DNA of 38,575 nucleotides from Branchiostoma floridae (lineage: Eukaryota; Chordata; Leptocardii; Amphioxiformes; Branchiostomatidae): assembly GCF_000003815.2 (NCBI RefSeq), contig NC_049981.1:12138483-12177057 (forward strand), given 5' to 3'. Below, one piece after another: positions 1 to 38,575 of the stretch. Below the pieces are notes generated by a model. The model was not told where the DNA came from, did not search any database, and saw nothing but the letters and a program-made list of their open reading frames with translations. The translations under genes and the position numbers were made by a program. Within the stretch, counting starts at the first letter, position 1. Each line of letters opens with the position of its first letter.

Positions 1-3359
<3,359 letters not shown>

Positions 3360-4687
3360 GATTATGCAAATACATTCACTCTTTTATACTTCTCTAGAGT
3401 ATTTTTTCCACAAGTAAACATATCTAAAACGTAAAAGATGAGAACAGGACAAAATGATATATTGTAGTTCATTTCTGTTTCTCTTTTTTATGCCTCTTTC
3501 TCTTTCTTAATGTTCCAGATTTAGATGCTTTGAAACTAGTCTCTACCATGTTCCAGCAATCTAAATCCACTTCTTTTTTTATTTGTGTCCTGATATTTCC
3601 TCTTAGCACTTGCAGAAACATATACTTTGCCTTTGTTATGGTTGAGTGGTGATTGGCCAGAAACCATGAGTAACCATGAAAATGTACATTTTGTGCTGCC
3701 TTTGTAACTTTCTTGATCACCCTGTTTCCTGATGTAAATATCACTTCTCAGATATGTATTCTTTGATGACATTTAAGAGCACTTGTATAAAGTATATAAC
3801 ATTAGACCATAGATTGATTTTATGGATTATGGCTTTGTAACATGTTTCAGCAGATAATGCTTCAAAATAGGAACTAGAAAGTACGGATTGCACATATCAA
3901 TGCCAATAACAGTAAAAATTTGTAATGAAGATATTTTGGCTTCCTAGTTAAAATGATACATGTAGGTGCGTGAATGAAAGCTACAATGTAACTTGTATTT
4001 TGTTTCGTGAGCCAATTACGCTTGGTGCACTATTTGAAAGAAAAGAATTTGTAAGCTTCTCTAATGCACAGAAATATAGGAATATAGTAGTTCGCTGAAA
4101 TCACCGAATGCAAGACATAGAGAAATTGAGAAATTTAGAATATGTCAAACTAGTGTATTCGGGTAGTTTTATAGAAACAGTGTTACATAGTACTTGGGCT
4201 TGTTTGCCTTGCCATGCAAGCTTATATCTTGGTGCCTTTATACCCTTTGGAATCAAAGAATCCTAGAGAGAATACAGAAAGCTTTAAAGAGAGCAATAGG
4301 GCATTGTATGTGTATTAAGAAGAGTGGCAAAAGATAAAGAAATATGCTGTCTGTTGCTTTTAATTTTTGGTACTATTTAATAGAAGTAAACATTTGGAGT
4401 GGACTAGGGTACATTTCGAGCATTCCGTATGGCACGGAACGATATAATGATGATGATATTCCGTATACATGAGCAAATTTGTAGATCTCATATTTTGACT
4501 GTGAAGGTGACAAACCTTTCCTTCTGTGTTGATGTAAATAAAAGCGGCTTAGTAGCAATGACATTGACAGTTGTCTTGTCTCTAGCAATTCTGTAGAGTT
4601 TAGCATTCTTGGGTTTAAAGATGAAATCTGGATCATGAACACCATAGTACGGTAAATTGAAGTGACCAATTACACTTCATAAATAAA
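3360..4687 (+). other. Probable LIX1L 3'UTR
   Basis: AT-rich, no coding signal. AATAAA hexamers on the + strand at 4537-4542 and 4682-4687 are the best candidates for cleavage signals. The extent of the UTR is inferred. Confidence 0.4.
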
Positions 4688-5093
4688 ATGAGGACCACAC
4701 TTGACGTTGAACAAGTGTCCGTGGTACTAGTATACAACCCTCTGTGTAGTAATGGTGGTGTTTGCAGGGAGGCTACGATGTTTGAGATACTACATGCCAA
4801 ATGTCAAACCAATCCATCCAAAGGATCTTGATTTGTGGCTAAGCCAAACGTAAAATTAAGGTTGGTATTTTCAAATAGGCTAACCATGATATCATTGGAA
4901 AGGTCTCTTGGTAGGAAGTTGTAAGCTGAAATCCATTTTCAGATCGCGTGCATTGTTGGCGAGATATAAGTGTTTAAAGTTTAACCCCGGATAAGCCACA
5001 TGTAACCCCATTCAATATTGTTTTGAAAGCGATTGAATGAAAAATTTACAAGCTAGGATGGCCTTAAGTTACAAATACCATGTGCTTTACAAC

Positions 5094-5172
5094 CCCTCCT
5101 GAATTTACCGTTAAGCGTTACCTTTTCTCCTGAATTAACTGCACCTCCTGAATTCACTGTTAAGCGTTACCA
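5094..5172. repeat. Two-copy direct repeat, period about 51 bp
   Basis: The segment CCTCCTGAATT.AC.GTTAAGCGTTACC occurs at about 5095-5122 and again at 5145-5171, separated by a shorter CTCCTGAATTAACTG copy. It lies between LIX1L and the Rab11 promoter. Function unknown. Confidence 0.7.
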
Positions 5173-5359
5173 AACCAGCTACGATTACTAGTGAATTAAA
5201 TTAGCTGGGCCTCACAAATAACGAGAGTGCAGAGTGTTTCCTTGTGATGTGCACTGTTTTTTTAGCGATGGTTCAAAAGAGACTTCTAGCAGTTCATGAA
5301 ATTATTGCAGGTACATCCGGGCATTTTCTAGTCCTTGATGACATCATCACCCTGCGCAG

Positions 5360-5624
5360 ACATGACGTCAGAACCTGCGCAAGATCAGGGGGCGTAGAAC
5401 CGCCATCTTGTCAGGTCTGTTTACTTCCGTTATCCCAACCGTCAGCATCTGTCCGATTTCCTTGTCATCCTACGAATCTTCGTAATTTTAGGGAACCAAG
5501 AGTAAAGATAAAGACATCGACTTGTTTCAATCAACGTAGTTTTGGTTGCTTTCGCGTAAAGAACTGTGAACGAGGCGTTTTTTCAGAGCGGAAGTGAGAT
5601 CGCCGGTCGGCAGCTTGTTTCATC
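5360..5624 (+). promoter_or_regulatory. Rab11 promoter and 5'UTR region
   Basis: A CpG-bearing stretch in AT-rich surroundings. It holds a full palindromic CRE, TGACGTCA, at 5363-5370; two TGCGCA half-sites resembling NRF1 motifs; a YY1-type CCGCCATCTTG at about 5400-5410; and an ETS-type CGGAAGTG at 5589-5596. YY1 and ETS sites at this spacing are typical of TATA-less housekeeping promoters. The transcription start is not determinable here; about 5410-5624 is probably the 5'UTR. Confidence 0.6.
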
Positions 5625-14638
<9,014 letters not shown>

Positions 14639-14816
14639 AGGCTGCAGAACCAGACTTCTTAAACAGCATCGTAACTGTGCTGTCCTCTCCTTATCTTTTA
14701 CCTGTAGGACAAGTTCAGCCAGTCCTTGTGCAACTTCCCATGTTCAACACTTGTATTTATACACCAGGCTAACCAGTCAGCTTCAAGAATCAGTGATAAT
14801 CACCTGGTTAATATGT

Positions 14817-14822
14817 AATAAA
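14817..14822 (+). terminator. Polyadenylation signal of the exon 5b transcript
   Basis: AATAAA about 180 bases after the stop, followed within 40 bases by a T-rich stretch, the usual arrangement for cleavage and polyadenylation. Confidence 0.7.
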
Positions 14823-14839
14823 GTACCACTTGGTCTTGA

Positions 14840-17099
14840 GTGAAGAAGTAGTTAGGTCTTTTTTTTCGGGGTTTTCAGCTATATCTTGAAACATTAACAC
14901 TTCCCAGAGTTATCATCAACTTATATGTTGGAAAGAGAATTCTTGTAAAAAAACTCTGGTATTAAGAATTCACAAGTTCATCCAAATTGACGAGGTCCGA
15001 AATACGGGACCGTTTTCAGTTTTCTTGCATAACTGTACATAGCACTCTGCACTTCAAATATGTCACTGTTTTTAACCAAAAAGAACATGAACCCAAGACT
15101 GTTGATCAATGGAATTTTGCACATAGACTCTCTCTAGAGAAATACCTTGCCATTCGCTTGTAGTCTGCAACCTTAAGAGAAGCATGTAGTCTAAGCCCTT
15201 ACGAAACAAATGTACAAAAAAAAAAATAGGACCACGCCTAGCCAAGTGTCTTTGGCAATGCATGTTTCAGTGTATGTACGGAGGTAGAAATGGGTTACGT
15301 TGAGAAGTGCAATATGTATTTGCGAGGATACCATTCAGAAAAGTTGTAAGGCATAAATGGAATCATTTACAGTGGAAAACTTCAGCTGACAAGTCTGTGG
15401 TCCAGGTTTAAATTGTTTTACGGGCAAGGTATACAGGTTCAAAGCGGACTTTGTTGAAAGAAATAGGCTGAAAAAAGGCGTGGTCTGGCAATATCCAAAT
15501 GTCTAATAACGTTCTGATGTTTAGAGAAATACTTAGAACTAAGCTTTGCTGTTTCACATCTCGTAGCATTTTTACACATACTTATATGTCTACTACTAAG
15601 CAAGATATTTGTTCAGTTAGAATTTATGGATAATTTCTCAATTTGTTAAGTGAAACTTAGTTCTATAGGTAGGCTAAGAAATTTAATCCTGTCTGCATAA
15701 ATTATTGTCAAATTCTCTTTTTTCCCTGTTTTTGTAAAAAAAAAAATCAGATTTTGTTTCTGGCTGTATACTATCCAAGCCAAGACTTGTACAAATCCAT
15801 ATGTATTGTAATGACATTTTTCCAAATCCTTCACTGTGATGCACTAATATACTGATGTACGGTATTATTCACTTGTCTGTGATTTCGTGAGTGTCTGGCT
15901 TTGTCGTTTGGAATGCTGCCCCCTACTGATATAATGTCTAACTGCAGAAGTTTATATGGGGGACAAAATCCAGTGGCAGCACATACAATGTACACTATCA
16001 GTCATGAATTCTAGCATTACTCGAGATAGTTGAAATTCTGCAGTTCAAAGAAATCCAATGAAATTTGCATGGCTGAAATACGTCACTGTAAATTCTGAGA
16101 TTAATGACTTTATTGCTAGATTATATGGGATTGACCTTGTGGGTATAATATGTTATTATTTATAGTTCAACTTATGATGATATGTGAGGGAGTAATGACT
16201 TTGGATGGATGAATCCGAATGAATTCCCTCTAAGAACGGAGGGGGGTGAGCATTCCAAATGAGAAAGAAAGTCTGTGTATTATAACTATTTACTCACATA
16301 TGCTGTGTTCTATTTAGACAGAAGTCAACAGTGAAAACCTTGTGCAACAAGCAAACTCACCCCAAAAGCAGGAAATGTCTAGGAAAGTTTTCAGATCAGC
16401 TGTTCAGTTGTTGGCCTGCAGTTTTTAGCTATTTCACAAGAGGGCGCTGTTGAGCCAATACAGTCTGAACAGAACACAGTATTGAAAACAAGTCCTGGCT
16501 TGATGTGTCTGTGCCTCCCTGCCTGTACACCTCATCATCAATAACATAATAAAGATAAGACATGAATTACACTCAATGTACTCAATAAATGTAACATCGT
16601 GAGAACAACCTTGTGCATGTGATTATTGACTGTCTTTGGGGGAGGCTGAGGGAGTTAGAGGTGGTATCTGCCTTGGGATTATGTGTACATTTACCACCCA
16701 ACATCTGCTTGGAGATAACTTACATTACACTGACAAACACATCAGCCCTGCAGCAGTGCAGATTTGAAGCCCTGGAAGAAAGAAAAACTCACCTCAGCTG
16801 TCGGTTTGCGGCCAGTATGCAGAAAGAACTGCAGACCTGTTAATGCAAAACTCACAAACACTGACTTTGCCTACCGTCCGCGCTTCCGCAACAGTCTAGA
16901 ACCATCCATATGCTAAGACTACTCAACAAAAATGATGACACTGCTTACAAGCTGTATATCACTTTTTATTTATGTTGAACCAAATGTCCACTGAAACAGC
17001 AATACTCCCCAAATCATTAGTTTTAAAGTGTCATCACTTGTTAGTAATTGATTATGTATGTCAAAATAAGCAGAGATTATAAATATTATTTATGTGCAT
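14840..17099. other. Gene-poor interval after Rab11
   Basis: No gene recognised. The only segment with protein-like character is near 16613-16900. Unless Rab11 uses a distal polyadenylation site, this is intergenic. Confidence 0.5.
16613..16900 (+). pseudogene. Possible non-LTR retrotransposon 3' remnant
   Basis: An open stretch ends ...RFEALEERKTHLSCRFAASMQ, then stops, and is followed by a frame with TDFAYRPRFRNS. The order 'L..L..RR..LC.RFA' followed by an aromatic/Arg-rich end resembles the C-terminus of invertebrate CR1/L2/RTE reverse-transcriptase ORFs. There is no reverse-transcriptase core. Weak identification. Confidence 0.3.
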
Positions 17100-17215
17100 C
17101 AAGACACAATTCAGCCCCTGGCTGCCAGAACCTTTATATACACTCGCTACCCTTATTTTTTAGGGTAGTGAGTGAAAGGAGCCCCGGTAGAAATCGGATG
17201 GTATCCAGGCTAAAT
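17100..17215. repeat. MITE-like segment with internal hairpin
   Basis: Contains the hairpin CACTCGCTACCCT ... AGGGTAGTGAGTG (about 17141-17174) and ends in GGTATCCAGGCTA, the same terminus as the foldback at 11737-11816. Confidence 0.45.
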
Positions 17216-17257
17216 TTGCAGAGGCTATAACATCTATTATCATATAGCCAGGCGCCG

Positions 17258-17470
17258 CGGACCAATCAGAAGGCCCCGTTCCACGTTGGTTATGACGCCG
17301 TAATACTTAGATTCCCGCCAGCCCGGCGTGTATTGCCCATCTGATTGGTCAGAATGAATCGACACCGGCACCTGTGTCGATTTATTCTAACCAATCAGAA
17401 GGATCGATACACAAAGGATATGAAGGCATTGGCCAATCAAAAGGAGCGAAACATATTCCAGAGCAGAGGG
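17258..17470. repeat. Foldback cluster with CTGATTGGT/ACCAATCAG ends
   Basis: A near-perfect inverted repeat at 17341-17398 has 25-bp arms beginning CTGATTGGTCAGAAT and an 8-base loop. Further ACCAATCAG or GCCAATCAA copies lie at about 17261 and 17433. The core is a CCAAT box, so the segment could bind NF-Y, but the symmetry suggests small DNA transposons. Confidence 0.6.
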
Positions 17471-17732
17471 AATAAGTACAGACTGCAAGAAGAGGGGAAT
17501 AGCTCCTTCGGTTAACATTGATAATGTTTTGTTGTTCTAAAGAGCCAAAGACTACAATGTTTTGAATATTTTCTGTGGAAATTTTGGTTTCAAAATGCAA
17601 TCTGTAATCTCCTTTTAAATGTATGTACCAAAGAACAAATTCGACGAAGGAATTCACACGTATGGTACCAAGGGATCTATGCGTCATACAGGAGTTTGTA
17701 AGTTTGGGTAGGCTATATGATAATAACGTTAA

Positions 17733-17895
17733 TAACCCGCCTGTTCCTCGGTGTACATGGTGTCATAACGCCTGGTCCTTTGCTATAACCACCTCATAAA
17801 ACCACCTCGTTCGCTTCGCTCACTCGGTGGTTTTATTCGGTAGTTATAGCAAAGGACCAGACGTTATGACACCATATACACCTCGGGGCGGGTCA
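17733..17895. mobile_element. 163-bp palindromic MITE with TTAA target site
   Basis: Nearly the whole element is one inverted repeat: GGTGTCATAACG.CTGGTCCTTTGCTATAAC and its complement flank a short GC-rich centre (TTCGCTTCGCTCAC). Ends TAACCCGCC and GGCGGGTCA are bordered by TTAA at 17729-17732 and 17896-17899. TTAA duplication is the mark of piggyBac-type insertion; the assignment rests on that alone. Confidence 0.7.
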
Positions 17896-18142
17896 TTAAC
17901 CCTTAAATGATATATATCTATAATACATGTATGATTTGCATGTTATAATTTATGATAAAATACAATTTCTAAGGATGTGCAAGTGATACTACAAGGTGAA
18001 AAGATTGAAGATTTCGTCTGCACTAATTTTAAAGTACATAAATACTGCATTGTGCAGTCTCAATTTCATGTGGATGCCACTGGTCATATGGAATACACAT
18101 AGAAATACTATGGATATTGTCACACGTCAAGGAATGGTATAT

Positions 18143-18178
18143 GCTGATTGGTCAATGTAGCATTAATTGACCAATCAG
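18143..18178. repeat. Small palindrome with CTGATTGGTC ends
   Basis: CTGATTGGTCAAT and ATTGACCAATCAG flank about ten bases. It shares termini with the foldback at 17341-17398. Confidence 0.6.
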
Positions 18179-18269
18179 TGTGCAGCTAGTATGACACCTT
18201 TGTCAATCTGCAGCATTTATTTGGTTGACTGCTAGGGGTCGCTTTTACATGTAAATAATCTATGTGGAA

Positions 18270-18481
18270 TACCGAACATGCAGAAATGTTGGCGGTGGAT
18301 TAATGTTCGCGGTTTTCGCGGCGGTCGCTTCACCGCGAATTTAAAACCACCGCAAACATTTTTCCATAACAGTAAGAGACTACAGTGCATGGTGCTACCA
18401 CGAAATTAAATCCACCGCGAAAAGTCCATTTTCCCTCTACCGCGAAATTAAATCCCCGTGAACTTAAATGCATTTACAGTA
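18270..18481. mobile_element. MITE-like element with repeated CCGCGAA motifs
   Basis: About 212 bp with related ends (TACCGAACATGCAGAAATGTT and the complement of AACTTAAATGCATTTACAGTA) and many CGCGGT/ACCGCGAAATTAAAT repeats in both orientations. I recognise the layout as a common interspersed repeat of amphioxus and other marine invertebrates, from memory; no target duplication could be fixed. Confidence 0.6.
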
Positions 18482-18956
18482 ATATTTTGCAACATTACTC
18501 TTACCAGCGTCATATAACTAGGTAAAATGTTGATCCCAGCCTAGGTGACTGTATTGTTAACTCCTTCTTTGTTGCATTTGATTAATTCTATTTAACCATA
18601 CAATAATACAGTTTCCTAATGATTGATGAATAAGACCTTTAAATATTCGGTGCATAGCGTTACACATGCGCTGATCATGTCTTTAAAAGCTAAAAAACTA
18701 TAAGGGTACTTGTTAATACATAACTGTACCCAAACTTGACCTGTACATTTTGTAATTGTCTTAAAATGCATCATTAGCTAATTGGTTTCTAAAGATTATG
18801 ATTTTGAATACAGTATTATAATATTAAATGATTTTCATTACACAAATCTTTTTTTTTCATCCCCATAATTCATGACAAAATAAATTTTTGCATTATTGAC
18901 TTCCTCAATAATGCTCTCCGTAATGCCCAGGCGGTCTTCTTATAAAGCATTTTGGG

Positions 18957-18974
18957 CACACACACACACACACA
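18957..18974. repeat. (CA)n microsatellite
   Basis: An uninterrupted CA tract of about nine units. Confidence 0.9.
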
Positions 18975-19047
18975 GAGTCCCTTTTCTCCATTCACAACAT
19001 AAGATACCACACAAAATCAAGTGTTTTCTGGAAAATACTGAGTAGCG

Positions 19048-21284
19048 TTTATTTTGTTTCCACAATACTGAGGAGTGCACATGGGGAAATACTTGACATA
19101 CTTTACACAACAGTTCAAGTTAGATTCTGTTCAGTGTACGCATTTGATCTTTCTGCATATATTCAGAAAGTGTAGTGTACCATAAAAATTCTCATGTCAC
19201 GTTATGTAGAAAGAAAACAAATGGGCAAAGTACAGAATATACTTTTAACAAATTTTACACAACAGTAGTAAACAAATGCCTCCTCATAATAGGTTTAGTA
19301 CATTACAGTAATGTTACATGTGTTATATATACTAGATATATTTGATATACATGGAACACTTCTTTTTAAGTTTACATCATACAAGTAACATACTACAAGG
19401 ACACTTTCAGTGTTTTTCACTTTCCAGAAAAATGAATTTCAAAGTGAACAGGACTTTGATACTTATTTACAAGAATTCTTCCACAAGAAAAGTTCTTCTA
19501 AGGTTTCTTAACTTTTTTCAAGGCATCACTGCAAGATTTTAAGTTGCCATGGAAAACTGACCATAAGAATCGTACAACATTGCTCAACTTCTGTAAGAAA
19601 CTATAAGATGTTGTGTAGAACCATACCTTGAAGTCTTAGGAATAAAAATTGTTCACAGAACTGTGTCAATGATGGGCACTGATTGCACACTATCTTACAC
19701 ATCTTTATCAGTTATCAAAACATCATTTAGCCAGTCTTTCTCAATATACAAAATAAATATTATGATTTATATACAAACACACTCAAGTTTGATGTTACTG
19801 TGTCCAGTATGGCACTAGTCTCAGACAAAGATTTCTCTTGCAAAATATCGGAAATTTCAGTCGAAAATTCGAGAAAACAGTCAGAAAATGTCTAAAATTT
19901 GTACAATATGAACCTCCAGATGCAATTATTGAATAATTGTTACAATTTATGACTTATGAAACTATACATCAATTTACAAAATCATTACTTCTAGTTTCAA
20001 AGTGGTAATATAGCCTTTATCATACACTGGATGTCATATTAAATCTACAAGTTTGTTGAGATTAAAATGATACACTTAAAGGCAACAATATGTCATTGAT
20101 ATAAATCTTACAAGAACATGTAAAAGTTCTTGACTGTGTATAGTGTATTTTGTTGCTGTTCATATTGTTATAGTTTTGCTTGCTGTGTGTTTATCAATTT
20201 CTACACCCCCTAAAGCATGATTGCAAAGTTTGACACTTCTTATGTTTGCTACAGTTCACTTATCTCTGTACATGTGCAGCTTAAATATACAGCATACTAT
20301 CCAGAGGTTGAGCACATAGCCATTGGCAACTTACATCAGAAAACTTAAAATTGTTACTTTTTCCAGGCAACACTTTAGATACAATATTTATAGTGCAATA
20401 CTTAACTTTGGATGCTAATGCTAAATACTGTTGATGTTCCGGTTTCTCAAACTTTCCCACAAATGATGTACTGGTCTATGACAGGCTAGAATTCTAGATT
20501 GACTGTAGTTCCTGGTTACCCAGTCTTTTGAACACCATCTCCAAGTGTCTGGTAAGACATATACTTCATGTGCAACAGAATTGCCAACATCAGAGTGACT
20601 GTGGCTGGACTGTATCAACAAGCTTGTTTTTTTTTTAAGAATATTCGTTCAGTAAACCAGTAGAGCAGTGACACTATGGAAGATATCTAAATTGTTGCAA
20701 CAAGACCAGTCTGTCACATTCTAACATGGAATGAAAATGCCATGATTTAGACAAAAACTGTTCACTCCCATACATACAAAAAATGTTATAACTGTTCAAG
20801 AAAATAATTTGCCATTCTTTAAGATCAGTGACATGATATCAATGACAATATAGCACAGGACTCTAGTCTTCTACACCTGGCATTATTGCTACATACTGTA
20901 ATTTGTTTTGTTTTTCATGAAAAGAATTGCAGTTACCATAATTACACCCGATATTATAAGTGTACACTTTTCGTTGTTTCCTGTGCCATTAGTTTTCACA
21001 ATACATTTGACAGAGCAAGAAAGATGTCCAGTACATGTATTATTGTGCGCCCCGAAATCTAAACTTTCTGGTCGTGCCTTATACAAGCAAAATGTACCTA
21101 GCACATCATAAACTTTTCAGTTTGATTCAGAAGAAGAGAGCAAAAATGGCCGACTTTAAAACTGTTCAAGGAAGACTGGGACAATTTTTACAAATCATGA
21201 CGAGTATATTTCAATAAGCAACAATATGTTCTGTGCGAGTAGCACAGTAATCTCTGTCATCACCACAATACTGCAGCTGCAACC
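19048..21284 (-). other. Probable 3'UTR of the MEGF-like receptor gene
   Basis: About 2.2 kb without recognised repeats or coding signal lies directly after the receptor stop. TTTATT at 19048-19053 (AATAAA on the minus strand) is one possible end. The extent is inferred. Confidence 0.35.
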
Positions 21285-36490
<15,206 letters not shown>

Positions 36491-36499
36491 GCTGCTATC

Positions 36500-38575
36500 T
36501 GAAACAACAACAGATGAAGACTGAGTGTATGGCAAAATAAGATGAAGAAGCTGCTAGAAGACTGAAGTGTTTTCAACAGTCACAGGCAAGTTGAAAAACT
36601 TATTAATAAAAAAGGTAAAGCAGTTATCTTAAGTGGGGTGAATCATGATGATTTTTCAGTTACTTAGTAATTAGAAATTCCGCTTTGCCATAGCTAACAT
36701 TTTAGCCAAGCAAACCGAGTTGCCTTTAATCTTCTTGGTAATTGTGTTGGGTTCTTTTACATGCAGAGGCTTGAGGCCAGAGACTATCTCCTAAAGTGCA
36801 ATCAAACATTTGTACATAGGACCATTGGCCTACTTCATCATTAAAAAATCATGGAAAAAATCACATAGATAAAAGGAAGTCTTTTAACATATACATGTTG
36901 TTCACTTTTAGAAAGAAAGCATGATATGTGAGTGAGTGAGTGAGTGAGTGAGTGAGTGAGTGAGTGAAAGAAAATAATACTCAACCAAGTTCATGACCTT
37001 TTATCTTACAATCAGTGTGGCAGTCATCATTGTTAATAACTTCCCTGTAAGTTACACTTGAGTAATGCCATGGGGAAAGCTTGCAATCTAAACGCATAAA
37101 AATAACTTCACTGGTATGTAATAAGATAATTACTAATAGGACTGTTATTAATTGACGGTTGATCCCTTTAAATTCCACCATAAAATTCAGAACAAAGAAG
37201 GTAGTATTTATAGTAGTGCGCACAGTGCATTGAAGTGATCAATTTTCACAGTGTGCACACAGTTATTTAACAAACCTTGATGGGGGATAATCCTATTACC
37301 TACACTACATGTACATGGAAGTGGTGCCAACAACAATGTGGCCTGCTGGGACTATATGCTACTGTTTAAAAGTTAGGACAAGTAACCGCATGGTCACATT
37401 GTCGTAGCTTGTTGTACGATTTTGAAGCAGAAGTATTTAAGCAGGCTGTGAGAGAACCAGCCAACCACCAAGAGGGATCTCGCAGCCTTTTCCATAACAA
37501 CATACCTGAATTATGCACGTAAAAAAAATGACCATCATGTACCCTCAGTTTCCACTGCAACATTTGGCCCTAAATACTAGTTTACACATGTCATGGGACA
37601 TTAGGCCTAAAGCTCTTCGAATGTAGTTTTCTCAATTATTGACAGATAGCCAATGTTATGCAAAATTGGTATAGTAAAAGATTTGGAACCATTACAGTGT
37701 TACACCATTAAAATATCAAGGATACCCATAAGGGAGTAGTTTTTTCAAATTCATCTGTAAATTTTTCTGCTAATTTAGCAATGTTCAATTGAAAGAGAAG
37801 CATTCCATGAATACACAATATACATCATATATTATAACATAATCATGTATTGCTTGTAGTGTTATAACAATGTTTTACAAGTCCACTTTCCGACATTTTT
37901 GTAATTATTCACTGTAAGACCTCAGTGACATACATGTATCAATCATACAAATCTATATCAAATTTCTAGGAACACATTATATATGTCAAATATCTAAACG
38001 AAAACCAGAGGTAATGGGAGGGCGCCATGACATGTAATCAAAATGATAAGGGAGGGTAATACCTTAATCATCAACAATATGTCCATTGTCAATAACACTA
38101 CACACAATAATCCTCTTCTTAAGAAGTGTAGGAAACACTCCACTCCAAAACAGACTGTGAGAAAGTTAAAGATAAGATAAGACAGCAGTAGAGTTGACAA
38201 TACCTGCCTTTGTTGGTGCTGGTATGACTAAGCTTTAGTGGCTGACATTTCTAAACCCCAGAGGGGGAAGACAGAGGTCAGCAGAGGTTATGTTGTTTAC
38301 CTCCACCCTAGTGCACTTGTCATCTAAACCCAGATAAGCTATGGCTGGCACAACACTTAAGCTAAGTGTATGTCTGTTAACCTAAAACAGTTTGTATTGT
38401 GTTCCCTTTGCTTCTGTTCCATGGACTGTCAGATTGAGAGGGGTTCTACCAGTCCATATTGCACCAAAGACAGTGCAATTGCCTAGTGGCTACACCCATA
38501 AGCCACCCATGAAAAAGCAAGACCAGCACAATATGGGGATCAACTTTAGCACATCGTAACTCGCAATAAATGGAC
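36500..38575 (-). other. Upstream region of the receptor gene
   Basis: Probably holds the untranslated first exon and promoter, given the acceptor next to the start codon. A possible donor on the minus strand, GGCAG|GTATTG near 38200, is one candidate. No coding exon seen. Confidence 0.35.
36931..36967. repeat. (GTGA)n microsatellite
   Basis: About nine tandem GTGA units upstream of the receptor gene. Confidence 0.95.

Noticed and set aside
5244-5597. 117-codon open frame upstream of Rab11
   Set aside because: It overlaps the promoter and 5'UTR signals, has no recognisable protein features, and is explained by CpG-rich DNA lacking stops.

Overview
The window is animal nuclear DNA: AT-rich, with many spliced genes, GT-AG introns, AATAAA signals and dense small transposons. 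The gene content, the single-copy state of families that are multiplied in vertebrates, and the repeat types point to an invertebrate chordate, most likely an amphioxus (Branchiostoma). The species call is inference. Exon boundaries were placed by hand from splice sites, reading phase and resemblance to known families.

Layout. (1) 1-3359, + strand: the 3' five coding exons of a LIX1/LIX1L (Drosophila lowfat) gene; its first exon lies before the window. A 3'UTR of about 1.2-1.3 kb follows. (2) 5360-14822, + strand: a complete Rab11 gene with a CRE/YY1/ETS-type promoter, a 5 kb first intron, and two alternative last exons that give different C-terminal tails (ending CC or CCQQ). (3) 14840-21284: a gene-poor interval holding a cluster of small foldback transposons (17.1-18.5 kb), probably followed by the long 3'UTR of the next gene. 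(4) 21285-36490, - strand: a complete MEGF10/MEGF11/PEAR1/Draper-type engulfment receptor of about 757 residues (signal peptide, EMI domain, about ten EGF-like repeats, one membrane span, a tyrosine-rich tail). (5) 36500-38575: its upstream region, with no gene recognised.

Rab11 and the receptor face each other tail to tail. From memory of human gene maps, RAB11A and MEGF11 are convergent neighbours on 15q22; LIX1L, RAB25 and PEAR1 lie on 1q; LIX1 and MEGF10 lie on 5q. The window therefore looks like the unduplicated ancestor of these vertebrate blocks. Rab11 directs recycling-endosome traffic and MEGF/Draper receptors drive engulfment; nothing here shows that the three genes act together.

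The most notable signals are: a 123-bp tandem array in the receptor tail that copies the 60-nt end of an exon as phase-symmetric, in-frame cassettes carrying tyrosine motifs; the alternative Rab11 tail exon; copies of Rab11 exon 2 boundaries (decoy acceptors and a 41-nt donor copy) inside its own intron; and several complete non-autonomous DNA transposons with identifiable target-site duplications.
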